From NCBI RefSeq assembly GCF_003626595.1, contig NZ_RBAK01000001.1, forward strand, positions 248,001-312,000: DNA of 64,000 bases. The letters are read 5' to 3'. The position numbers were made by a program, and so were the translations under genes. Source of the stretch: Micromonospora endolithica (GTDB lineage Bacteria > Actinomycetota > Actinomycetes > Mycobacteriales > Micromonosporaceae). Shown in pieces: positions 43,555 to 51,131 of the stretch (the first letter of the stretch is position 1; each line of letters starts with the position of its first letter). The notes beneath the pieces were generated by a model. The model was not told where the DNA came from. It was given only the letters and a program-made list of their open reading frames with translations, and made no database searches.

Positions 43555-44125
43555 CGACCCGATTTTTGTTCCTCGGTTCGTGGTGGTGGCGACCGTTGCT
43601 CCCGCCGAGCACCGGGCAGGCCGGACGCTCGCTGCGCTCGCACCCGGTCCGGCCCGCCCTGCCGACTCCGCGCACAGTCACCCTCGCGCCTCAAGGCCGG
43701 CACAGGGCCAAGACATTGCCGGAGCGGCCTACGGCCGCGCTGCCCTACCCCTTTTCGGCCGCCGGCTGCGCCGGGATTATCGGTATCGAACGTCGGAAGT
43801 AAAATCCGCCGCGGGCTCGGAAAACATCATGCAAAACCCGCATGATCTTTTCCTCGAAACCCCCGCGCCGGATTTGACTGCCGCCGCCCGATACCTGGGC
43901 GAGCAAGCTCGCCCCCGGCGGCCGAAAAAGGGGTTGGCCGTGACGTTATCGCCGCGCCGAGCTGATCGCGGCTGGCACGGCCCACCGGGTGATCTTGACG
44001 AAAACCAATCGCAGAGAATCGACTCCCGTGTGGACAGCTCAACCCTTAATGCTGTATGATTATAGATGTGAGGGAGGGGATAGCAGCCCCCGACCACACA
44101 ACCAACAACCCCACAACGAAAGGCA
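43555..44125. repeat. 571-bp direct repeat, copy A
   Basis: Identical to 46340-46910 (offset 2785) as far as read. It contains an inverted repeat with arms CCCCTTTTCGGCCGCCGG (43748-43765) and its near-complement (43915-43933). Inside lies a 14-bp-arm hairpin, GGAAAACATCATGC (43819-43832) with GCATGATCTTTTCC (43840-43853). An 8-bp palindrome pair is at 43897-43914, and leader cassette 3 closes the repeat at the right end. Frames inside it on both strands have no motif and are not called. Confidence 0.92.
44051..44091 (+). promoter_or_regulatory. Promoter/leader cassette, copy 3
   Basis: TGGACA (44031-44036), 18 bp, TATGAT (44055-44060), then leader hairpin GGGG/CCCC around ATAGCAG (44076-44090) and ACCAACAACCCC. 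It lies in direct repeat A and drives the DUF932 gene. Confidence 0.65.
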
Positions 44126-44134
44126 ACGCCTGTC

Positions 44135-45349
44135 ATGACCACCCTCGCACTGCCGGACGTCAACCAGAAATTTGCCGCCGAGCGGATCGCGCAGATCAAC
44201 CGGGCCGCCGACAAGCAGGCGGGCATCGACGCCCAGGTCGCCGCCGGAAAGCTGCGCAACCTCGGCAACGGCCGCTACCTGGTGACCGACCCGGACAGCT
44301 GGGACAACGGCGAAGTCCTCACGATGAGCCAGGGCGAGTTGCTGCCCGAACACGGCCTGGACGAGACCACCGGGCAGGTCGCGCTCTACACCACCACGCC
44401 CGCGTGGCACCAACTCGGCAACGTCATCCCTGGCGGCACTACCGACATCGACCAGGTGCTCACCCTCGGCGGGATCAACTTCAACGTCAGCCGCCGCCCC
44501 GTGCTCTACCAGGCCAACCCCACCGACCAGCTCCGGATCCTGCCGGACCAGTTCGTCAACATCCGCGAGGACACCAACGCCGGTCTCGGCGTGGTCGGAG
44601 CCCGCTACGAGGTGCTCCAGAACCGGCAGGGCTTCGAGTTCCTTCAGGACCTCGTCGACGACTACGCCGTGACGTGGGAATCCGCCGGAGCGCTGCGCGA
44701 GGGCCGCAAGGTCTTCATCTCCATGCGCCTGCCGCAGACCGTCACCATCGACGCCGAAGGCGTCAACGACGAGGTCGTGCCGTTCATCGTCGCCCTCAAC
44801 AGCCACGACGGATCGAGCCTGTTCCAGGTTGTCGTCACCCCGTGGCGACCGGTCTGCGGCAACACCGAGCGGTTCGCCGTCCGCGACGCCGTCACCCGCT
44901 GGGGTGTGCGCCACACCCGCAACGCCCGCGACCGCATCGAAGAGGCCCGCCGCACCCTGCGCCTGTCGGTCGACTACTTCGACCACTTCGCCGCCGAAGA
45001 GGAAGCCCTCGCCCGTACCGAGATCGCTATCAAGGAGTTCCACGAGGTGATCGGCGACCTGTGGACGTCCCCCGACGAGGACGCCCCTGTCCGCACCCGC
45101 AACAAGCACGCGAAGCGGCTCGACCTCCTGACCGACCTCTTCGACACCAACGCCGCGCGCCTGGGCCGCACCGCCTACGCCGCCGAGCGGGCCATCACCG
45201 AGTTCGCCGACTGGAAAACCACCATCCGCCCGACCGGATCCCTGCGCGGCAACAACCTCGCCGCCCGCGCCACCGCCATGGTGGAGGGCAGCGCCGACGA
45301 GCTGAAGAGCAAGGCCCACCGCCGCCTGCTCACCCTTACCCACCGCTGA
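44135..45349 (+). CDS. DUF932-domain protein
   Basis: 404 residues. The DUF932 signature is visible: TPAWHQLGNVIPGG near the start, RYEVLQNRQGFEFLQDLV, FISMRLPQTVTI, VVVTPWRPVCGNTE and RHTRNARDRIEEAR. DUF932 proteins are frequent on actinobacterial plasmids and phages; some act as DNA-repair or anti-silencing factors, but the function here is unknown. Full length. Expressed from leader cassette 3 in the 571-bp repeat and followed by a 12-bp hairpin. Confidence 0.87.
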   Translation: MTTLALPDVNQKFAAERIAQINRAADKQAGIDAQVAAGKLRNLGNGRYLVTDPDSWDNGEVLTMSQGELLPEHGLDETTGQVALYTTTPAWHQLGNVIPGGTTDIDQVLTLGGINFNVSRRPVLYQANPTDQLRILPDQFVNIREDTNAGLGVVGARYEVLQNRQGFEFLQDLVDDYAVTWESAGALREGRKVFISMRLPQTVTIDAEGVNDEVVPFIVALNSHDGSSLFQVVVTPWRPVCGNTERFAVRDAVTRWGVRHTRNARDRIEEARRTLRLSVDYFDHFAAEEEALARTEIAIKEFHEVIGDLWTSPDEDAPVRTRNKHAKRLDLLTDLFDTNAARLGRTAYAAERAITEFADWKTTIRPTGSLRGNNLAARATAMVEGSADELKSKAHRRLLTLTHR

Positions 45350-45357
45350 CCCCACCC

Positions 45358-45389
45358 GGGGCGGGCACCCGATACCCGGTGCCCGCCCC
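45358..45389. terminator. 12-bp perfect inverted repeat after the DUF932 gene
   Basis: GGGGCGGGCACC (45358-45369) pairs with GGTGCCCGCCCC (45378-45389) across an 8-base loop, 8 bp after the stop. A hairpin terminator without a U-tract. Confidence 0.65.
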
Positions 45390-45416
45390 GGCCCGCACGG
45401 CCGACACCGCGTCGAC

Positions 45417-45452
45417 GCACATCGAGCGCGCCGACGCGGGCTGCCGCGCCGC
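45417..45452 (+). repeat. Intergenic repeated sequence, copy 1
   Basis: GCACATCGAGCGCGCC followed by GGGCTGCCGC; related to 48681-48716 and 49654-49689. It lies between a terminator hairpin and the next gene's ribosome site in all three cases, so a promoter or leader role is possible. This copy is the most diverged. Confidence 0.45.
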
Positions 45453-45480
45453 ACGGCCGCACTCACGCGCAGGAGGGACC

Positions 45481-45984
45481 ATGCCCAAGCCCATCGGACT
45501 GCCTCACGGCGTACGCCTACCCCGCACCTTCACCGAGACCGACGCCCGCGACGTGTTCGCCGCGCTCGCCCGCGCCTACGGCTGGACCGGCTACCTGTTC
45601 GGCCGCGCCGAAGCACAAGCCCGGATCAGTCCCCTCACTCTCACCGATGCCGAATGGCGACACCTGCACACCACCGAAGAGTGGACCCGGGTCAACACCA
45701 TGGCACGCCGCGCCGTCGACCACGCCGACGCCATTGGACACGCCCTGCGACAGGCCGGATTCGGTTGCGTAACCTGCACCGAGTTCGTCACCGGCCCGCC
45801 CGCCGCAACCTGGCGACGGTGTCCGCGCTGCCTGGCAACCACCACCCTGGCCGAGCTGCAACGCCAACCCTGCCCGGTGGCCAGTGATCCGCCCGCTGCC
45901 CACGCCTGGCAAGCGGGCCGGTGCAGCGCCTGCGCGATGCCCGCCCCGACGCTCCGCCTCACCGCCGTACCTGACGCCGCCTAA
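45481..45984 (+). CDS. Hypothetical zinc-ribbon-like protein
   Basis: 167 residues. The C-terminal half has CVTC, CPRC and CSAC pairs, a likely zinc-binding arrangement; the N-terminal half is helical (TDARDVFAALARAYGW). AGGAGG precedes the ATG. Not recognised as a named family. A 12-bp inverted repeat follows. Confidence 0.72.
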   Translation: MPKPIGLPHGVRLPRTFTETDARDVFAALARAYGWTGYLFGRAEAQARISPLTLTDAEWRHLHTTEEWTRVNTMARRAVDHADAIGHALRQAGFGCVTCTEFVTGPPAATWRRCPRCLATTTLAELQRQPCPVASDPPAAHAWQAGRCSACAMPAPTLRLTAVPDAA

Positions 45985-45990
45985 CAACCT

Positions 45991-46020
45991 GGGGGACACC
46001 GGCTACCGCCGGTGTCCCCC
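45991..46020. terminator. 12-bp perfect inverted repeat
   Basis: GGGGGACACCGG (45991-46002) pairs with CCGGTGTCCCCC (46009-46020) across a 6-base loop, 7 bp after the stop of the zinc-ribbon-like gene. Confidence 0.7.
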
Positions 46021-46071
46021 ACCCGCCGCCGCGCGGTCGCCTCCAACGCGACCCGGACACCCGGAGACGAC

Positions 46072-46296
46072 ATGCACAGCCAGCCACAGCAAGCAGCCGA
46101 CGACGTCATGGCCGACCTCACCCACGCACTACCGCTCATCGGCCGGCACCTAGCCGCGCCTGTGACCGACGCTGGCGACAGCGAGGCCGCCCCAGTCGTC
46201 GCCATCACCGGACCACACACCACGATCACCGTCGAGCGAGGCGGCGACACCGGCCACCGAATCACCATCGACATCCACACACCCCGGGCCGCCTGA
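46072..46296 (+). CDS. Small hypothetical protein
   Basis: 74 residues from ATG 46072 behind CCGGAGA. Soluble; one half helical (AADDVMADLTHALPLIG), the other beta-like (HTTITVERGGDTGHRITIDI). Not recognised. It ends 43 bp before direct repeat B. Confidence 0.6.
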   Translation: MHSQPQQAADDVMADLTHALPLIGRHLAAPVTDAGDSEAAPVVAITGPHTTITVERGGDTGHRITIDIHTPRAA

Positions 46297-46339
46297 CCAT
46301 CACATCGGCACCCCATCCGGTCGAGATCCTCGGGCCTAC

Positions 46340-46910
46340 CGACCCGATTTTTGTTCCTCGGTTCGTGGTGGTGGCGACCGTTGCTCCCGCCGAGCACCGG
46401 GCAGGCCGGACGCTCGCTGCGCTCGCACCCGGTCCGGCCCGCCCTGCCGACTCCGCGCACAGTCACCCTCGCGCCTCAAGGCCGGCACAGGGCCAAGACA
46501 TTGCCGGAGCGGCCTACGGCCGCGCTGCCCTACCCCTTTTCGGCCGCCGGCTGCGCCGGGATTATCGGTATCGAACGTCGGAAGTAAAATCCGCCGCGGG
46601 CTCGGAAAACATCATGCAAAACCCGCATGATCTTTTCCTCGAAACCCCCGCGCCGGATTTGACTGCCGCCGCCCGATACCTGGGCGAGCAAGCTCGCCCC
46701 CGGCGGCCGAAAAAGGGGTTGGCCGTGACGTTATCGCCGCGCCGAGCTGATCGCGGCTGGCACGGCCCACCGGGTGATCTTGACGAAAACCAATCGCAGA
46801 GAATCGACTCCCGTGTGGACAGCTCAACCCTTAATGCTGTATGATTATAGATGTGAGGGAGGGGATAGCAGCCCCCGACCACACAACCAACAACCCCACA
46901 ACGAAAGGCA
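46340..46910. repeat. 571-bp direct repeat, copy B
   Basis: Identical to 43555-44125, including the nested inverted repeats and the promoter/leader cassette. The left junctions differ after T/C at 43554/46339 and the right ends diverge after GAAAGGCA. It supplies the promoter and most of the ribosome-site region for the gene at 46916. Confidence 0.92.
46836..46876 (+). promoter_or_regulatory. Promoter/leader cassette, copy 4
   Basis: Identical to copy 3 because it lies in direct repeat B: TATGAT at 46840-46845 and the GGGG/CCCC leader hairpin at 46861-46875. Drives the gene at 46916. Confidence 0.65.
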
Positions 46911-46915
46911 GCACG

Positions 46916-47341
46916 ATGGGCGAATCTCCCGCCACCTACGAACAGGCCGACCGGATCGCCGCGCTCGTCCGGGTCGTCCGCGCTCGCCACCTCGCGCACC
47001 TGCGCCTCACCACCGAGGCAATGCGCGACATCCTGACCGTTCAGGACATCCACGAACGCAGCCGCCGCGTGGTCGTCGTGTTCCTGCACCTGACCATGAG
47101 CAAGACCCACCCGGTCACCCCCGAATGCGCCAACCAGATCATCACCGCCGCCGCCTACAAGGCCAACGGCATCGATTGGGCCGCCACCGAGTTCACGATC
47201 CGGTGGACCGAGCACGGGCGGTTCTACCTCGACACCCTCAGCGGCGGAGCGACGTTCTGCATGCCCGTCAACCTCACCGCTGACCCGGTCAACGTCGAGC
47301 GACACCCGAACGTTTACCTCGCCCCGGCCACCCAGAGCTGA
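46916..47341 (+). CDS. Hypothetical element protein
   Basis: 141 residues, not recognised. Helical N-terminal half (DRIAALVRVVRARHLAHLRL, then AMRDILTVQDIHERS) and a beta-rich C-terminal half (FTIRWTEHGRFYLDTLSGG). Leader cassette 4 in direct repeat B precedes it, and an 11-bp hairpin follows it. Confidence 0.7.
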   Translation: MGESPATYEQADRIAALVRVVRARHLAHLRLTTEAMRDILTVQDIHERSRRVVVVFLHLTMSKTHPVTPECANQIITAAAYKANGIDWAATEFTIRWTEHGRFYLDTLSGGATFCMPVNLTADPVNVERHPNVYLAPATQS

Positions 47342-47351
47342 CGTCTCCGCC

Positions 47352-47387
47352 AGGCGGCCGGGACCCGTCCCCCGCGCCCGGCCGCCT
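47352..47387. terminator. 11-bp perfect inverted repeat
   Basis: AGGCGGCCGGG (47352-47362) pairs with CCCGGCCGCCT (47377-47387), 10 bp after the previous stop. Confidence 0.6.
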
Positions 47388-47468
47388 CCGGCCCAGCCAG
47401 CCACACCCCGCGCGCCCCGATCGCCCACGCCGACGACGTGCCGAGGTGAACACCCCGGAGGCTCCCCC

Positions 47469-48110
47469 ATGCTCGCGTCCAGCCTTACCGCGCTCAATCT
47501 CGCGTTAACGGTCGCCATTACTTGGCTCGCCTACAAACAACGATCAACCATCATCAGGCTCAACACCCAGCTGACGATCGCGCAGTACGACGCCGCCCAT
47601 GACGACCTCACCGGCTTACTCAACCGCCGCGCCATCCTCGCCCACTTGAAAAAGCAACTCGACGCCGCGCGCCCAGTTTCCGTCGCGCTGCTCGACCTTG
47701 ACGACTTCAAGGGCATCAACGACACCCACGGCCACGACGCCGGAGACGCCGCACTCACCGAGGCCGCACGCCAACTCAAGGCCCTACCTGTGACCATCGG
47801 TCGTCTCGGTGGCGACGAATTCCTCATGATCGCCACTGCCGACGAGCGGACCGGATTCGCTCACGCCGCCGCCGCACAAGCCGCCATCGCCAGCGCCCGC
47901 ATTGACGCGGCCGGGCAGACCGTCCAGTTGTCGGCCACCGCTGGCGTGGCCCACGCCGCCGGAGGGGTCAGCGCGCCGGAACTCCTGCGCCGCGCCGACC
48001 GCGCGATGTACGGAGCCAAGATCGCGGGCGCACCGATCCGGGCCTACCACGACCAGATCCCCGACGTGCCCGCCCACGCCCCCCAGCGCCGCCGCACCTA
48101 CCGCCCGTAA
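47469..48110 (+). CDS. GGDEF-domain diguanylate cyclase
   Basis: 213 residues. One N-terminal transmembrane helix (about 6-22), a short linker, and a GGDEF domain with an intact active-site motif GGDEF at 114-118 plus LDLDDFKGINDTHGHDAGD. No EAL domain, no sensory domain and no RxxD inhibitory site were seen. It should make cyclic di-GMP at the membrane. A cyclase carried by a conjugative element could affect host development or transfer. A GGAGG-like site lies before the ATG. Confidence 0.88.
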   Translation: MLASSLTALNLALTVAITWLAYKQRSTIIRLNTQLTIAQYDAAHDDLTGLLNRRAILAHLKKQLDAARPVSVALLDLDDFKGINDTHGHDAGDAALTEAARQLKALPVTIGRLGGDEFLMIATADERTGFAHAAAAQAAIASARIDAAGQTVQLSATAGVAHAAGGVSAPELLRRADRAMYGAKIAGAPIRAYHDQIPDVPAHAPQRRRTYRP

Positions 48111-48118
48111 CCCATGCC

Positions 48119-48156
48119 GGGCCGGTGGTCGGGCACCAGCGCCCGCCCACCGGCCC
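48119..48156. terminator. 10-bp inverted repeat after the cyclase gene
   Basis: GGGCCGGTGG (48119-48128) pairs with CCACCGGCCC (48147-48156); an inner GGGC/GCCC extends it. Confidence 0.55.
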
Positions 48157-48174
48157 ACCACACGAGGAGCCCGC

Positions 48175-48624
48175 ATGAACGCGCTCACCGCGCCAACGCG
48201 CATCCTGCCCGCGCTGTCCGCCCCCGACCGCCGCCGGGACGTTCGCCCCCTGCTCGACACCGCTACCCGCACCGTCGCAGCCGCGCTAGACCGACTCGAC
48301 CTCTGCGCCCACGTCCCCGTGTGGCCAGCAGATCCCATGACAGAGAACTACCACCTACCCACCATCCGCGCCGCCGCCGTCCAGGTCGCGCTACACGCCC
48401 GCGACGACCGGTGCGAACGATGCGCCGACCGCCCCCACCAGATGCGCGCCGCCGCCCGACTCGCCGAACTCTGGCTAGAGCTGTCGCGCGCGTGCATCCG
48501 CTACGTCACCCAGCCCCAACGGTTCCCACTCCGCCTCACGCAGCGGACCGCCGCATGCCTGGCCGACTTCGTCTCGTGGGTCATCACCGGACGGCCGCAC
48601 TTCCTGCTAGGCCAACCCGCCTAA
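48175..48624 (+). CDS. Hypothetical element protein
   Basis: 149 residues, helical. A CERCADRP motif gives one CxxC pair in the middle, and the C-terminus is hydrophobic but short (LADFVSWVITGRPHFLLG). Ribosome site GAGGAG before the ATG. Not recognised. Confidence 0.68.
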   Translation: MNALTAPTRILPALSAPDRRRDVRPLLDTATRTVAAALDRLDLCAHVPVWPADPMTENYHLPTIRAAAVQVALHARDDRCERCADRPHQMRAAARLAELWLELSRACIRYVTQPQRFPLRLTQRTAACLADFVSWVITGRPHFLLGQPA

Positions 48625-48629
48625 CCCCA

Positions 48630-48659
48630 CTGTCCGGCCGGGCAGCGCCCGCCGGACAG
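48630..48659. terminator. 9-bp inverted repeat
   Basis: CTGTCCGGC (48630-48638) pairs with GCCGGACAG (48651-48659), with an inner GGC/GCC, just after the stop at 48624. Confidence 0.55.
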
Positions 48660-48680
48660 CGCGCGCGAGACGGCACCGGC

Positions 48681-48716
48681 GCGCATCGAGCACGCCGCCG
48701 CCGGCTGCCGCTCCCG
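48681..48716 (+). repeat. Intergenic repeated sequence, copy 2
   Basis: GCGCATCGAGCACGCC, then GCCGCCGGCTGCCGCTCCCG. Differs from copy 3 at one position over 35 bp. It again sits between a terminator hairpin and the next start. Confidence 0.55.
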
Positions 48717-48771
48717 CCCCTCACCCACCGGACCCTGATCCGCCGACCGACGACCCACCCGGAGAGTCCCG

Positions 48772-49173
48772 ATGAGCTGGCACATCCGCCACCCCCGCGA
48801 CCCACGCCAATCGGTCTGCGGCCTGCCCGCCGCAGACGTGCGCCGATGGGAGACCGAATATCCGCCGCACATCGACTACACCTGCGAAGACTGCTACACC
48901 CTGCTACCTGAGGCAGCGCAACCCGACGACGCCACCCACCCGCCGGGCGATGCCACCCTCATCGACACCCTGCGCCAAATCGTCGCCGACCGCCAATACG
49001 CCAAGATCGACGGCGTCATTGTCGACACCTGGTCAGCCGCCGTCACCGTCCTGATCTGGGACAACCTCCGCGACGACAAACGACAACGGCTCCTGACCCT
49101 GCCGTCGCACGAGCTGATCCTGCGATGCGTCGCGATCTACACCCGGCTCAACGCAAGGAACAGCGACCAGTGA
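48772..49173 (+). CDS. Hypothetical element protein
   Basis: 133 residues. The N-terminal part has CGLP and CEDC (three Cys, possible metal site); the rest is helical. GGAGAG precedes the ATG. Its stop overlaps the next gene's GTG (GTGA), so the two form a pair. Not recognised. Confidence 0.7.
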   Translation: MSWHIRHPRDPRQSVCGLPAADVRRWETEYPPHIDYTCEDCYTLLPEAAQPDDATHPPGDATLIDTLRQIVADRQYAKIDGVIVDTWSAAVTVLIWDNLRDDKRQRLLTLPSHELILRCVAIYTRLNARNSDQ

Positions 49174-49571
49174 GCCACGGCCGGCTACCCCAGTGGTTCC
49201 ACTTCGGGCCGTATGTGTTCGACATCGACGCCGCCCAAGCGCTGATCGCCGCGACGCCCCGCGACACCAGCACCGTTGACGTCAACGCCTGGGCCACCGC
49301 CTACGGCCTAATCCACCTCGACAACCCGAACCCCTACGCAATCAGCCTCATCGGGCCGGCTCACAACGCCCTCAACCGCACCTACGCCATGACCACCGAC
49401 CTAGCGCAACCGCTGATCGTGGCGCAAATCGACATCCCCGACGCAGCACCTGCACCACTGCTCATCGACGGAACACACCGGCTGTATCGAGCCTGGCACG
49501 AACACCAGCCGCAGCTACCCGCGCACCTGCTCACCGCCGCAGAAACCCGCCAGATCACAGCGCCGCGCTAG
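49170..49571 (+). CDS. Hypothetical protein with ParB/Srx-like GTHR motif
   Basis: 133 residues from GTG 49170. LLIDGTHRLYRAWHEH resembles the G-x-H-R core of ParB/sulfiredoxin-fold domains. The rest (VNAWATAYGLIHLDNPNPY, LIVAQIDIPD) fits a small single domain. A similar NGTHR motif is found in the membrane protein at 58838-60643. Activity unknown. Confidence 0.68.
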   Translation: MSHGRLPQWFHFGPYVFDIDAAQALIAATPRDTSTVDVNAWATAYGLIHLDNPNPYAISLIGPAHNALNRTYAMTTDLAQPLIVAQIDIPDAAPAPLLIDGTHRLYRAWHEHQPQLPAHLLTAAETRQITAPR

Positions 49572-49606
49572 CCCACCCGGTCACGCCGGCCCCAACCGGG
49601 TGCGCT

Positions 49607-49627
49607 CGGCCGCCTACGAGGCGGCCG
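49607..49627. terminator. 8-bp inverted repeat
   Basis: CGGCCGCC (49607-49614) pairs with GGCGGCCG (49620-49627) across a 5-base loop, 36 bp after the stop. Confidence 0.45.
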
Positions 49628-49653
49628 GGCCGCCGCACCGCGACGTCGTCGGC

Positions 49654-49689
49654 GCGCATCGAGCACGCCACCGCCGGCTGCCGCTCCCG
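49654..49689 (+). repeat. Intergenic repeated sequence, copy 3
   Basis: GCGCATCGAGCACGCC, then ACCGCCGGCTGCCGCTCCCG; nearly identical to copy 2 and in the same position relative to its neighbours. Confidence 0.55.
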
Positions 49690-49749
49690 TCACTCCCTGC
49701 CGCACGCCACCCACGCCGCAATCCCTCACGTCCCGGAAGGGCACCAGCA

Positions 49750-50253
49750 ATGAGAATGACCCGCCCCGAACTCATCACGATCGCCCACACCTACGCCGAC
49801 TGGGCGCCCAACTACTACGGTGGACCGCTCGCCCTCGACAGAGAACAGACCGTGCGACACATTGCCGACGGCCACCTCCCCGGGCTCGCTTTGAAGTACG
49901 GCCGCCCCGCAGTCTGGGACGCGGTGGCCGCCCACCTCGACGTCAACCCCCACCTGCTCACCGCACCACGCACGACCCAGGCCGAACGCGACAAGCGCCA
50001 AGCCGAGCGAGACGCCCACGCCGACCGCTACCTGAAGGCCGCCTACCGCCACTACGTCGCCGCCGAGCCCTACGAAACGCTGGCCCTCATCGACCGCGCC
50101 GAACTGACCTCACCCCCCTTCAAGAACTACGACCAGTTCCGCACCGCCACCCACACGAAGACGCCACCCTTCACCCCCACCGACCTCACCGGCACCGCGC
50201 TACGCCGCCGGGTTACGCTCCCGCTCACCGCCCGATCCCCGGCCCACCCGTGA
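49750..50253 (+). CDS. Hypothetical element protein
   Basis: 167 residues from ATG 49750 behind GGAAGGG. Helical, with a charged segment ERDKRQAERDAHADRYL in the middle, perhaps a coiled coil. Not recognised. Its stop overlaps the start of a 56-residue gene. Confidence 0.68.
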   Translation: MRMTRPELITIAHTYADWAPNYYGGPLALDREQTVRHIADGHLPGLALKYGRPAVWDAVAAHLDVNPHLLTAPRTTQAERDKRQAERDAHADRYLKAAYRHYVAAEPYETLALIDRAELTSPPFKNYDQFRTATHTKTPPFTPTDLTGTALRRRVTLPLTARSPAHP

Positions 50254-50423
50254 TGTACCACGGCAGCGATACCCGAGGCTGGGTCTATCCCGGCCGCACC
50301 GTCGTCGAAGGGGACTGGCCCGCAGCCATCCCGGAGCACTGCACCGCCACCGACAGCGACACGCAGACGCTCGCTGGTGGCCTCGTGATCGTCTGCACCG
50401 GCTGCGGACTCGACTGCACGTAG
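50253..50423 (+). CDS. Small 56-residue zinc-knuckle-like protein
   Basis: ATG 50253 overlaps the TGA of the previous gene by one base; an adjacent GTG at 50250 is also possible. The product starts MYHGSDTRGWVYPGRTV and ends CTGCGLDCT, with Cys30 and three Cys near the end, so it may bind one metal ion. Translational coupling and sensible composition support it. No family known. Confidence 0.5.
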   Translation: MYHGSDTRGWVYPGRTVVEGDWPAAIPEHCTATDSDTQTLAGGLVIVCTGCGLDCT

Positions 50424-50439
50424 ACGCAGCCCCCGCAGT

Positions 50440-50472
50440 GTTGGCCGGTCCGAGCGAACCCGACCGGCCAAC
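50440..50472. terminator. 11-bp perfect inverted repeat
   Basis: GTTGGCCGGTC (50440-50450) pairs with GACCGGCCAAC (50462-50472). It lies between the small gene (plus) and the convergent gene ending at 50482, so it could end transcription from both sides. Confidence 0.6.
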
Positions 50473-50481
50473 GCTTGCACC

Positions 50482-50895
50482 TCAGGCCATCCCATCTCCG
50501 CCGGCATCCCCGATCGGCGACGGCCGCGCGTCGGGCACCTGAACAGCCGTGCGGCGCCGACGTGGCAGCACCTCGCCCAGCTCCGCGATCCGCGCTCGCA
50601 CCGCAGCGCCATCCGCGCCGCGCCGATACGACCGCACCCGGGCAACGTCCACCCCGGTCAAGTCCGCCGCCAAGCCGTCATCACGGAGCACCGTCGCCAG
50701 CACCGCCACGGCCAAGCCGTGCGCCGCCGCAGCCTCGCCGACCTCCTCATCCAGCCGCGAAACGGCCTCATGCCGCCGCCGCTGCGCATCCTGGACCGTG
50801 CCGGCCGCCTGCTCGACCGCGCGCACCGCCCGCAGCTCCAGTTCCTGCCGCCGCCGCAGCGCCCGGGTCGCGTCATTTCCCGTCTTACTCGCCAT
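50482..50895 (-). CDS. Coiled-coil accessory protein, possible mobilization (MobC-like) factor
   Basis: 137 residues, a basic helical N-terminal half (ATRALRRRQELELRAVRAVEQ and on, likely coiled coil), an Ala-rich helix, then VDVARVRSYRRG resembling a small DNA-binding segment. It is divergent from the MobF relaxase gene with 236 bp between, the usual place for an oriT-binding accessory protein. The role is inferred from position; no family match was certain. Confidence 0.6.
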   Translation of the reverse strand: MASKTGNDATRALRRRQELELRAVRAVEQAAGTVQDAQRRRHEAVSRLDEEVGEAAAAHGLAVAVLATVLRDDGLAADLTGVDVARVRSYRRGADGAAVRARIAELGEVLPRRRRTAVQVPDARPSPIGDAGGDGMA

Positions 50896-51131
50896 TCCTT
50901 GACAGTAACGACTGTCCAGATCCGCTCACCAGACCAAGCAACACACCAATTAACCGAACCGTTTGAACCTAGCCAGGATTCTTCACCTTCCCACCGCAGC
51001 CGTTCAATTTTGGCCACAGAGCGCCTGGCCTGCCTAGACCTTTGCCACCCCTCCTCTTGTTCAGTTACAGGGGACACACCCCCTTGCATTCTCAACTGCC
51101 ACATCTCTAATTGATCTTCTACGGTCGGGCC
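50896..51131. other. Candidate origin of transfer region
   Basis: A 236-bp gap that is visibly richer in A and T than its neighbours. It contains the inverted repeat GACAGT-AACG-ACTGTC (50901-50916) directly in front of the accessory gene, and several short T- and C-runs. Position between an accessory gene and a relaxase gene suggests oriT; no nic site can be assigned by eye. Confidence 0.4.

Noticed and set aside
46365..46844. A 159-residue frame inside the 571-bp repeat (also in copy A)
   Set aside because: No ribosome site, no motif, overlaps hairpins and the promoter cassette, and ends inside the -10 region; treated as non-coding.
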